In this document: in pieces, positions 54,501 through 64,000 of the stretch | Layout: each line of letters begins with the position of its first letter | Numbering within the stretch: position 1 is the stretch's first letter | Notes under the pieces: model-generated | What the model was told of the DNA's origin: nothing | The model's input: only the letters and a program-made list of their open reading frames with translations | The model's database searches: none | Origin: Citrus sinensis | Taxonomy: Eukaryota; Streptophyta; Magnoliopsida; Sapindales; Rutaceae | Assembly: GCF_022201045.2 (NCBI RefSeq) | Contig: NC_068559.1 | Span: 23,319,501 to 23,383,500 of the forward strand | DNA: 64,000 bases | Direction of reading: 5' to 3' | Position numbers and translations under genes: made by a program

Positions 54501-57500
54501 TGTACTTCTCCATATGCAATGTGAATTGAACTTGTTGGATCAATTCTTTGGTTGCCTATGACACCACTAGCAAATTGTCAATTTGGTGATTCAACAACAC
54601 ACAGAATATTACAAGCATTACAAGTGTGGAGTTATAGTGAGGAGTGAAGATTTAAAAGTATTGAAGGGCTAATGCACAAAACTCAACAGAAAAATGATTA
54701 AGGCCGAAATCCCAAGCTGCTCACTGCTGTACTACGCTTCAAGATCTGAGATAAAGATGCATATAGAAATTTATACCCTCTTTAAGTTTTCCTTGCCCTT
54801 GCTCTTTGTACTTCTTTCACCTTTGGATGAATTTTATGTGTCCCTCTGAAATTCAGATGAGATTAGCTTAAAGTGGAGTAGTTACCCCTCAGCTAGCTAT
54901 TGATGTCAACATAAGATTCACACCTACCTTGGAGAGAAAAATCATAAATTTTTAGGTAATAAGGGCTAGATACTTAAATCTACTTTGTGAGGATTCATAT
55001 GTTGTTGTTCTGATATCCTACCCTAATTGGCTCTGTATGTTTTTGAGAAATAATCTGTTGGTCACAGCTGTAAGAGAAGAATGAGGCGCTGTGTGTTGAT
55101 GTTTACAATGCCAAATGGATACTTGGGGAGTTGGGTTTCAGAGAAAGAGAGCAATTTGGCTACATTATAACGGCACTTTGAAATTTGATATACTTTTTGA
55201 AATGCTTAACAAATGAATGTTATTCATTGGTTTTCCTGAAGAATGGTGCTTATGATGATGCCCAGGTTTTGTGTAGTAGTGAACAATCATTATCTTCATA
55301 TTTTATTGGCAACATTTCTGTAGTCTGATCTGATTCCATGTTACAGGAAAAGTATCCTGTGGCTGTTTTAGTTACATTATTTGCATGAAACGTTATGATT
55401 TTTATTTTTGTATAAAGCGATTGAGTTTTCCTTGTATGCCTGATGCTAAGGAAAACCTTTTTGCTTTCTGTATCTTGATATTTCTTTCCTTCATTCCATA
55501 AGCTCTTAATTCATTATTGACTCTGAACAGGATAAGTCTTGGCGTGTGCGCTATATGGTTGCAAATCAACTGTATGAACTTTGTGAAGCTGTGGGTCCTG
55601 AGCCTACTAGGTATATATTACATGCTGTTTGAGTTTTATACTTCCAATACAGCATATGGTCTCTCACCAATTTAATATCTTGGAAATTTAATAGTAGATA
55701 CCCCTTTCATGTGTGTTAATTCTGTTAAGAATTGCTTTCATGCATGATGTTGTGGGCTAATTTATTTTGTCTCTTCTTTGTGCTATTTATGTAAAATTTT
55801 GGTTGTGTTTTAAGGACGGACTTGGTTCCTGCATATGTGCGATTACTTCGAGATAATGAGGCTGAAGTACGTATAGCGGCTGCTGGCAAAGTCACTAAGT
55901 TCTGCCGAATTTTGAATCCAGAACTTGCAATTCAACATATTCTTCCTTGCGTTAAGGTGCTCATGCTTTGAGGATTTGGAAATTTTTTTCTTCTATGATG
56001 ATGGGTTATTTGGTTCTCAATGCTTTGAACAATCTTCTGCAGGAGTTGTCATCAGATTCCTCCCAGCATGTCCGCTCTGCTTTGGCTTCAGTAATCATGG
56101 GGATGGCTCCACTCCTAGGGAAGGTAAGAATATCATATATTGGTCTGGCACTAGTCACGAAGGCTCGAGGTTTGGAAGACCTACCAGCATGTCATGCCTT
56201 GTATTATAGTGGCTTATTCATCTTTATTTGGCTCATTAGCTATCTGGTTTTTGCTTGACGGGTTACATTCAATCTTTTCAGGTTTACTGTAGTTTTAGCT
56301 ATGCTCGATCTTCCAATTTTATCTACTGCTATACGAATGCACAATGGTTTAATTGCATGCATTGTAATTCAACTCCATTTTACTGTTTGTGTAGGATGCA
56401 ACAATTGAGCAGCTTCTTCCAATATTTCTCTCTCTTTTGAAGGATGAATTTCCCGATGTGCGCCTCAATATCATCAGCAAGCTTGATCAAGTGAATCAGG
56501 TGTGTTGTGTCTTAAGGATTTAACCTGAATCTTCTATGTCACATGCTGTACTTACTAATTTTGGCATCTATATTTTTGGGTTTTGGTTGAGAAATCAGAT
56601 TTATTGAACAAATTAGGTTTAGTGTTTGAAAAAATAAGCACAACTTGTAACATATTGTTTGAATTGAGTGGCTAGAAGTGACAACCATTTAACGAACTAT
56701 CATCATGGCCTGCTGATAACGTTCGCATATTTCATAGTATATTCATGTATATTTTCCTTTTCCTTTTCTTTCATCCATAGCATAAATGGGAGTGGATTTA
56801 TGTGCATACCAGTCCATGCTGTGGTTTGCATATCAGCTTACTAGTCACTATAGCGTATTTGAATAGGGAGGATGGGCAGATAAGGGGCATGGATGTATAC
56901 TGGAGAGAATTCAGTAGGTTTGATTATAAAATTTCTAGTTCTATTTGGTTTTGGTGATTGTTTAACTTTTTCTCTTTTGATTTTAGTTTGTCACAGATTT
57001 TAGTTTGTCACAGATTTTAGTTTTGTAATCCCTTGAACTTATAATAAGTTGAAAAGTAATGTATTCCATTCTTTGCTTCTTTGGAAGCTGTTGTTTGATT
57101 GCAATTCTCGTATCACTGATGGATGCCGTTTGCTGCAAGTAGACACATTGTATGATTAATTATTTACCCCTTTTAGCAGTCCTTATACTCTTTGAGATGT
57201 TACCACCAAGTCTGTTGTCAGTGGTGATACTGCATATGCAACTCTATTGTATTTGCTTCATTTTTGTTTACTTTTCAGCCTTGTTTAACAAATATATTCT
57301 TGCAGGTTATTGGAATTGATCTACTGTCGCAATCCCTATTACCAGCCATTGTTGAGCTTGCGGAGGATAGACATTGGAGAGTTCGTCTTGCAATAATAGA
57401 GTACATTCCTTTATTGGCCAGTCAGTTGGGCGTAGGATTCTTTGATGACAAACTTGGTGCTCTTTGTATGCAATGGTTACAGGATAAGGTTTGTGTTTCC

Positions 57501-59361
57501 TATCTTGTTTGCACTATTTTAAAACATAAAATGATTCCTTTATGTTTTGGTTATGATTGTGAACAGTTTTATCCATTTATGCAAGTTGTAATGTCTATGT
57601 AACTTTTTGTTTACATGATTTTATTGTCTCCCATTAGTGTTTGACATTTGTGCACTTTTGTTTGTCTTGGCATTGCACTGCATTGAAGTGAACTCCTTGC
57701 AGTTTATTAACTATTTCACCTGCATATTTGTTGCAGGTTTATTCTATTCGAGATGCTGCTGCTAACAACTTGAAGCGTCTTGCTGAAGAATTTGGTCCAG
57801 AGTGGGCAATGCAGCACATAACTCCTCAGGTTTGTCCAATGATTTCGACAATTAATTGCTGCCGCCTTCCCGATAGACCTTTTTATTTTTTTAAATGAAA
57901 CACAAATAAAGAGCTTTTAGATCCTGTTTGGGATTGCAGTTGAAATGCTATAAGCAATTTATTTCATGAGTTCCGACAAAAGTGGTATTTGGTAAATTTT
58001 TTAAGAGTTGTCTATAAGTTTTTTCATTTTGACAGAAGCTTTTAAAAGTAAGTAGGGGGTTGTTTTTTTATAAGCAACTTATTAAATAAGCCGCTACAAC
58101 TTTTTAAAGTTCTTATTATAACCTTAAAATTTCAATAAAATCATAATTATGTTTTACTTTCCGATAAACCCTAATATACAAATAAAAGATAGTTTAAACT
58201 TGTCTATTTTGGTCATTTCATAATAAAATAGCACTTTCGTAATAAAATTTATCAAATGCATATGCTATGCTTTTCAAACTCAACAACTGCAACAGCTCAA
58301 TCTACCAAACACCGAGCTATTTTTTCTTTTAATCAGCAGTTTATTTCATCAGCCATTGCAATTCCAAATTGACCCTTAGTTTGAAGGGGAATTTCATTGA
58401 AATTCATACATGCCTCAAGCTTGTGGTATAATAATTTATCCTGATGCTGGGTTTTTCTGGCATTACCACTGCCAACGAGATCTGAAAGGATGATGTCGTG
58501 TTGTAATGATTTCCTTCTCAGCATTTGTTGCATACTGTAATTTTGTTGCGTGTTGTAATGATTTCCTTCTCAGCCTTTGTTGCATACTGTAATTTTGTTG
58601 CGTGTTGTAATGATTTCCTTCTCAGCCTTTGTTGCATACTGTAATTTTGTTGCATGTACGGTACCTTGCAGAGTAATGTGTTTGCACATGAATCTCTTGA
58701 AGCTTTTGTCTTTTTCCTTCAGTTTGTTGATAAAACCACCACGACCTCACTTTTGTTTCAGTCCTTATTTTCATTTTCTTTTTTCTTCTGCTCATTATTG
58801 CTTTGTCATCTGAGCAGGTTTTGGAGATGATTAATAATCCCCACTACTTGTACCGGATGACCATTTTGCGTGCCATCTCTCTCCTTGCTCCTGTCATGGG
58901 ATCAGAAATCACATGTTCTAGACTGTTGCCAGTGGTCATTAATGCATCAAAAGACAGGTATCTGAACTTATGAAAACTCGTGGTTGACATGAATGATGTC
59001 AATAGTTTGTTTCTCATTGTTGGTCTGATTCACCTTTTGGCAGAGTACCTAACATCAAGTTTAATGTGGCAAAAGTGCTACAGTCTCTCATTCCCATTGT
59101 TGACCAGTCTGTAAGTACTTTTTCAGTTTCTCCATTTTCTTTTATGCTTCATTTGAACGTCAATAATTTTAATGTGGGCTTCATTTTTGCTGTGTTTCCT
59201 TTAGTCCTTTTTTCATGTCTTGCTCTGAATTATTGTCATAGATGGTGGAGAAAACAATCCGTCCCTGTTTGGTTGAGCTCACTGAGGATCCCGATGTTGA
59301 TGTCCGTTTTTTTGCCACTCAAGCCATTCAGTCGATTGATCATGTGATGATGTCTAGCTAG
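51501..59361 (+). CDS. PP2AA: PP2A 65-kDa scaffold subunit A
   Basis: Twelve exons (51501-51893, 52434-52680, 54252-54364, 55531-55610, 55815-55956, 56043-56123, 56395-56499, 57306-57488, 57737-57829, 58818-58957, 59044-59110, 59242-59361) join to 587 residues, the normal length for this family. The protein is a stack of HEAT repeats of about 39 residues from end to end, with typical inner-helix motifs such as [61 protein letters not shown] and [15 protein letters not shown]. The PR65 subunit holds the catalytic C subunit and a variable B subunit together in the PP2A phosphatase, acting in auxin transport, hormone signalling and cell division. Intron 2 (52681-54251) and intron 3 (54365-55530) are unusually long. 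The other introns are short except 9. Confidence 0.97.
53945..53972. repeat. Poly(C)-poly(A) run in intron 2 of PP2AA
   Basis: Twenty C followed by eight A. The complementary strand would present a run of G. Length is prone to assembly error. Confidence 0.85.
57920..58375. mobile_element. MITE in intron 9 of PP2AA, PIF/Harbinger-like
   Basis: A 456-bp AT-rich block begins GATCCTGTTTGGGATTGCAG and its other end reads GGGTCAATTTGGAATTGCAA on the complementary strand, an imperfect inverted repeat. TTA lies on both sides (57917-57919 and 58376-58378), the 3-bp duplication expected for Tourist-type elements. It is non-coding. Confidence 0.65.
58497..58652. repeat. Tandem repeat, three copies of 52 bp, in intron 9 of PP2AA
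   Basis: Units start at 58497, 58549 and 58601 with CGTGTTGTAATGATTTCCTT and end GCATACTGTAATTTTGTTG. Copies 2 and 3 are essentially identical; copy 1 differs at one position (GCATTT for GCCTTT). The near identity points to recent expansion. Confidence 0.92.
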
Positions 59362-59923
59362 GCTGATCAGAGTTTATTGTTTGAATTCCCCCCCTGAAGG
59401 TACACTAGCGTTGAAGACCTTTTAGGTTGAAGACCTTTTAGCTGGAGATGGTATTTTTCGCTCACCAGATTAGTGCCATCATTGTTGCCTGAGTGTTGGG
59501 GCAGTTGTATCTTCCGACTAACATGCAAAGCCATTTTGGGCTACTGAACTTATGTGTTATAGTTTATTAGAAAACAACACATTGACTCGGAGATACGTTG
59601 TCTTTGGCTTGTATTTTGTTTCAGTGCTGTGTTCGTTTCTTCCAATTTTTATAAGGGAAATGATTTTTGTAGATGGGTGCACCATACAATTGAGTCACTG
59701 ATTCCTGCAAATGTATTTTCATTGGTGAATGCAAATGTTGTCATCTTCTCTATCGGTGAGACGCTGGATTTTTTTTACGCACATTTGTTTATCGATTAAA
59801 GAAAACTTCATCTCTTTCTGATGTCGAGGTGTGTGGGAACAAGAGTTTGGTGCGGTTTCGTAAGGGAGATTTTGATTCACATTTCACAGTTATGAGATTC
59901 TATGATGTAAATGCGGTATGTGA

Positions 59924-59969
<46 letters not shown>

Positions 59970-60060
59970 GTATGTATGTATGTATGTATTATGTAAGTAT
60001 CTTGATATTACATTTTGAATCACCTTTGACATTCATTTTTTTCCTTTTAATACTGTATCT
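59362..60060. other. 3' UTR of PP2AA and downstream sequence
   Basis: No coding potential. Contains the CT/AT/GTAT microsatellite at about 59930-59990. Confidence 0.5.
59930..59990. repeat. Compound microsatellite (CT)n(AT)n(GTAT)n
   Basis: CTCTCTCTCT run, then TATATATATA, then TGTATGTATGTATG, in direct succession. Confidence 0.9.
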
Positions 60061-60066
60061 TTATAA

Positions 60067-60850
60067 TCAGAAGTAGGGTTGACAATGAACCAAGGTAGGA
60101 TGGGATTTGTGAATTTTAATTCTATCTCGTATATGCGATTGGGATAAATAAATATTTTATTCCCGTCTTTTTATTTTGAGTAATGATACAGTCACAAACT
60201 CTTGTACAAACTTATTTTGTACAAACTGACATGGCATTAATTCATTGGTTGAATGAAAATATAAATTAATAAAAATAAATCATGTGGGTCAAGTGATGTT
60301 TAATTCAACCAATCTTATCATGCCACATCAGTTTGTACAAAATAAATTTGTACAAGAGTTTGTGGCTGTATCATTACTCTTTTATTTTTTGAGATAAAAA
60401 TTTGTCTTAATCCTGTCTCATTAAAAATATCTTTTCTTCTCACTATCTTGAATAGTTCTAAATGTAAATAAATGAATTTTAATTTTTTTTTAAGGATCAT
60501 CGTAAATCAATATAACAAAAATTTTAAATAAATACAAAGTAGTATAATCAAATTAATAATTTTATCTTGAATATATGCATGTTCAAATATAATTTTATAT
60601 TAACATTTTTTGTTTGTCTGTTTGCTTTTATTAAACATTTATATTAAGATTTATCTTTCAAAAATTATAGATTTAGACAATAACTAACTTCAGTTATGTT
60701 AAAATATCCAATAATTCAATAACATAATAATAAACTAAACCAAGTTAGGGTTGGCAAAAAATGAGATGGGATGGAACGAAATTTGTCAATTTTAGTTTTG
60801 TTACATATATACAAATGAGATAAAAAAAAATATTTTATTTTCATCTCTTT
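60067..60850. repeat. Two diverged copies of a dispersed repeat
   Basis: The copy from about 60076 (AGGGTTGACAATGAACCAAG, then GGATGGGATTTGTGAATTTT, then AATATTTTATTCCCGTC) resembles the one from about 60746 (AGGGTTGGCAAAAAATGAGA, then GAAATTTGTCAATTTT, then ATATTTTATTTTCATCTC). The first copy was later interrupted by the MITE at 60178. Confidence 0.6.
60178..60379. mobile_element. 202-bp MITE of Mutator (MULE) type
   Basis: Almost entirely terminal inverted repeat: about 59 bp on each side, left starting GAGTAATGATACAGTCACAA and right (complementary strand) GAGTAATGATACAGCCACAA. Only a handful of mismatches separate the arms. Identical 9-bp flanks TTTTATTTT lie at 60169-60177 and 60380-60388, the duplication size of Mutator-like elements. 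Non-coding. Confidence 0.9.
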
Positions 60851-60912
60851 ATTCGATAATTACACAATTTCAAAATATCCTAAGACTTAATGCTTATAAT
60901 TATCTTAATATG

Positions 60913-61006
60913 CAATTAACTAAGAAATGCATCATTAGGTGAAAAACAAATATATTTTTCAATTAACTAAGAAATGCATCATTAGGTGAAAAACAAATAT
61001 ATTTTT
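60913..61006. repeat. Tandem duplication, period 47 bp
   Basis: CAATTAACTAAGAAATGCAT, then CATTAGGTGAAAAACAAATA, then TATTTTT occurs at 60913 and again, identical, at 60960. Confidence 0.92.
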
Positions 61007-62423
61007 TGGGAAAAAAATTCATCATTTATAGTTGGATGTAAAAACTAAAAAGCTAGTACAGTATTGTAGATTTGTTTGTTTATATAATTATAATTTAAAG
61101 GAATCATATTTATCTTCAATTCTTCGTTGAATATCGAAACCCTATTTTGAAGACCTCTTTTCTTAAATCTGCGATGATTTATTTATCCTGTCCTTTTCAC
61201 ACGCACGCCTTAAACCCTAGAAGCAAGTATGGGGAACCCAAAAAAAGAAATAAAACAATAAAAATAATAATTGAAGGAATCTGATGGCAGGTGCAGCTGC
61301 CCTTCGCACGTGAAATTGATTCAATTCGAAGGGATGGATACAACTGAAATCCATGCAACCGTTCTAGAATATTTCATGCAGAGTCCGTACATTTATTATC
61401 ATTATATTTTCTGGAATGGAAATGTATTTGCATTAGATAAAATCTAGGGGGAGCCCTGCTCTTATTATGGTGTGTAATACTGTATTGTATTTTCACATTG
61501 CACTTATGGTGTATGTATTAAACTGAAATCAAAATAGGTTCGAATCAAAATGAGGAATGAAAATTAGAATAAATTATTTACTTTAATTGTAAAAATCGAA
61601 ATCATAAGGAGTTGTATTGTCATTAATCATTATATTTTATCTTGAAATCAAAATCGAAATAAGTTAGATTGTTATAAATTATTAAAAAATCATTAATTAA
61701 CTATTGTCATAATTATCATTTTGTATTTTAGTTATTGTGATGATGATTATTATTATTATTAATTATTATTGTTAACATCAATATTAATTAATTATAAAAA
61801 AATTTATCATTAATATATGGGCAATCATCCATTGATCAGCTGTTTGTTATACTTTTTAAAAAATATACATTTTTTTTTTCAAAATTCCACCTGAAGTTTA
61901 TATTATGTTGCACCCATCCACATCCATCTGTAGGCCATTATAATCTTGTTCAGATTATAGGAGTAAAATTGTCATAAAAAACAGCATCGTTTCGACGCGA
62001 TAGAAAGGGAACAAAAAGGCAACAGTGGTCCAGTTAAGCAATACAGCGAGCCACAAAAGCACGTCATTGTTAAGTCTCATCTCCATCAACCTTTGTGACC
62101 CACCACCATTGCCTCCTACGCCGTCTGATCTCAAAACAAATAACACACACTCCACAATATCGTCACCACGTGCTCCATAGCCGCACCCGATACTTTTAGC
62201 ATCCTCTGGACGATGCCATTTAACAGTGTTGTGTCCCGATATATCTCCATTCTCCCTTGCTTGCTCGAACTCATATCTCTGCTTCTTTTCGCGCGTTTTG
62301 AGGATGCCTATGATTAATCAACATTGTTTTCACAAATAGCAATTAGGCAAGACAAGTTAGCCTCGTTTAGTCTCTGATTGAAACCTAAGCTCAGTGATTT
62401 CACGATTTCGACCAATAGTCTAT
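61007..62423. other. AT-rich intergenic sequence
   Basis: No gene supported. The 61955-62155 minus-strand open stretch has no domain. Confidence 0.45.
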
Positions 62424-62432
62424 CTTTATCAG

Positions 62433-62614
62433 GAGAGAAATTCTAAAATACATCAGATGTATTACAACTAATTGATACATGAATGACATGTGTAGTTGAA
62501 TTTAATACAACCACCATTTGCAAGGTGGTTTTTGAAAATAAATCACACATGTCATGACATTATTTGTTTGTTGTATATCTGACATGATACCTCAGATGTA
62601 TTCTAGAATTTCTA
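62433..62614. mobile_element. 182-bp MITE with 9-bp target duplication
   Basis: Imperfect inverted repeats: left AGAAATTCTAAAATACATCA, right (complementary strand) AGAAATTCTAGAATACATCT. Further inverted similarity (GACATGTGT) lies inside. CTTTATCAG flanks both sides (62424-62432 and 62615-62623), a 9-bp duplication that points to a Mutator-like mobiliser. It is a different family from the MITE at 60178. The exact outer base of each end is uncertain by one or two bases. Confidence 0.72.
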
Positions 62615-62623
62615 CTTTATCAG

Positions 62624-63160
62624 CGATTTTTACTTTCAAATCATTAGCGAGTTCAAGCAATCTTGATCCCATTTCAGTATCATGTTCATGTTGATCTTCA
62701 ATTTTGTTCAAAATCAAGTCCAAATCGGGGATTAATAGGTTGTTTTAGAGCTGTTGAGATGCAAATGCATCAAGTATTGTTGATGGTATGATTCAATGCA
62801 TGTTTATCCCCTACCTAGATATGTATCTCAATTGTGATTTACAAAATTTTAGGTTTTTAAAAATTTGTAGTTACTGAACTATGGCTCGTGGTTCCATTTG
62901 AAATATTTTCAATCTTTGTTGTTTGTTTATCGTAATGCAAATATTTTTATTTTGAAACTTATTTATGGCATAACAGTAAATTTATATTTGGGGGCAAAAA
63001 CGTTATTTGATCAATATTCCTTTAAATCTATTAACAGAGTTAAGATGAAAGTGGATGGGTGCAACACAATGTAAACTTTCAGTGAAATTTGTAAAAAAGA
63101 AATGTTTATCTTTGAAAAAGATTGAAAAATCAAGTGGCCGGTGAATAATTGCTCTTTTTA
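62624..63160. other. Intergenic sequence
   Basis: No gene or repeat recognised. Confidence 0.4.
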
Positions 63161-63161
63161 A

Positions 63162-63162
<1 letters not shown>

Positions 63163-63205
<43 letters not shown>

Positions 63206-63240
63206 ATAGTAGTAGCAGTAGTAATAATAATAATAATATC
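63163..63240. repeat. Trinucleotide microsatellite (TAG)n
   Basis: About 20 TAG units with a few TAA/CAG variants, passing into TAA repeats and then an ATC-rich zone. It creates a false leucine-rich reading frame on the minus strand. Confidence 0.95.
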
Positions 63241-64000
63241 ATCATCACCATCATCTTTGTCATCGTCATCAACAATAACAACATTGTTAACATCTTAGCA
63301 TTGTTGGCGTCATCGTCATTGTCGACATCATCATTGGCGATGACTGTCATTGTTGGATTGGGCTGCTGCTGCTCAACGGCTGACGATGTTGATTTTGGCA
63401 ACGATAGTTTGGTGAAGACAATGAAGATTTTTGTTGTGTTTTCTTTTTTCTATTTATATTTTTTAATTGAATGAGGGTATTTTTGAAATTTTAAAATTTT
63501 GATGTGGCAAATAGGAAATCCAGATAATAGGAGACTAATGAAATGGCGTGGGCCCCATAATTCTAATTCTAATTCCCACCCTTATTTTATAAAGTAAACC
63601 CTATCAATAATTTTGATTTCAAATTCTAATTCCTCAATTTGGGAAATGAGAAGTAATGACACTATCAATGTCATTTGGTTAATCAACCACTTTAGTATCA
63701 TATACAGCAATAGAATCGAGCATTATATTATAAAGTCCAGCAACATGTGTAATTGCTTATTGCAAACTCTAGTATATTTATTTTAATCTACAAAATAAGT
63801 TTTTTCATTTTTTTTTATGATTTAGTGCTAAAGCTTTAACATTGTGATATTTTAACCCCAAATTAATATACTTCTTTTAAATTTGACCATTAAAAGTTTA
63901 CCCTTGGAGCTTTTGGCTCCCATTATATTTCTAATCATAGCTCTACCTTTGTATAGTGTGAGGCAACAAAAAGTATATATGACCCTTATCAAACTAAACT
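63241..64000. other. Intergenic sequence to the window edge
   Basis: ATC-rich low-complexity DNA followed by AT-rich sequence. The stretch 63480-63660 (GGGCCCCA within AATTCTAATTCTAATTCCC) looks like the end of a transposon, but no partner end could be fixed. Confidence 0.35.

Noticed and set aside
63003-63401. Minus-strand open frame with a long leucine run
   Set aside because: Produced by the TAG microsatellite read in reverse; no domain and no gene structure around it.
61440-63660. Possible large foldback element with ends near 61470 and 63640
   Set aside because: Similarity between the ends is limited to short GAGGAAT/AAATCAAAAT motifs in AT-rich DNA, with no flanking duplication.

Overview
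This is nuclear DNA from a flowering plant, most likely a woody eudicot. The genes carry many short exons with GT/AG introns, two proteins look plastid-targeted, families such as ALMT and PSRP3 are plant-typical, and the AT-rich intergenic DNA is full of plant transposon remnants. The overall style would fit a Citrus-like genome, but that is an impression and not a demonstration.

Layout. 48-1615: a decayed hAT transposon with perfect 8-bp target duplications. 3049-6716 (+): a BAH plus tandem Agenet chromatin protein. 8503-9645 and 10423-10809 (+): two small heavy-metal-associated (HMA) domain proteins in tandem. 13242-19103 (+): the splicing kinase PRP4K. 19.1-25.5 kb: gene-poor DNA with a spliced-looking non-coding stretch, a tandem duplication and a broken gene fragment. 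25535-32969: a non-autonomous LARD-like LTR element on the minus strand whose LTRs contain a minisatellite of about 34 bp, bracketed by a 46-bp direct repeat. 33406-35223 (+): IST1-like ESCRT-III protein. 36068-37508 (-): HOP2 meiotic recombination factor. 37831-40422 (+): plastid-targeted multi-pass membrane protein, divergent from HOP2. 41250-41891 (-): plastid ribosomal protein PSRP3/Ycf65. 44799-45690: PIF/Harbinger-like element. 46048-49589 (+): ALMT anion channel. 51501-59361 (+): PP2A scaffold subunit A, 12 coding exons. 59.4-64 kb: AT-rich DNA with two small MULE-type MITEs that have clear 9-bp target duplications, plus microsatellites.

All ten gene models were built by hand from reading frame and splice signals. 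Each gives an uninterrupted protein with matching intron phases. The genes do not form one pathway; they are ordinary housekeeping, chromatin, meiosis, plastid and transport genes. From memory of Arabidopsis locus order, they interleave two Arabidopsis neighbourhoods (around AT1G13320-13350 and AT1G68580-68600), so the window may preserve an ancestral order that Arabidopsis has split.

I did not find a clearly new molecular system. The most unusual object is the LARD-like element: minisatellite-bearing LTRs, a duplicated LTR edge beside its primer-binding site, exon-like internal stretches, and long flanking repeats.
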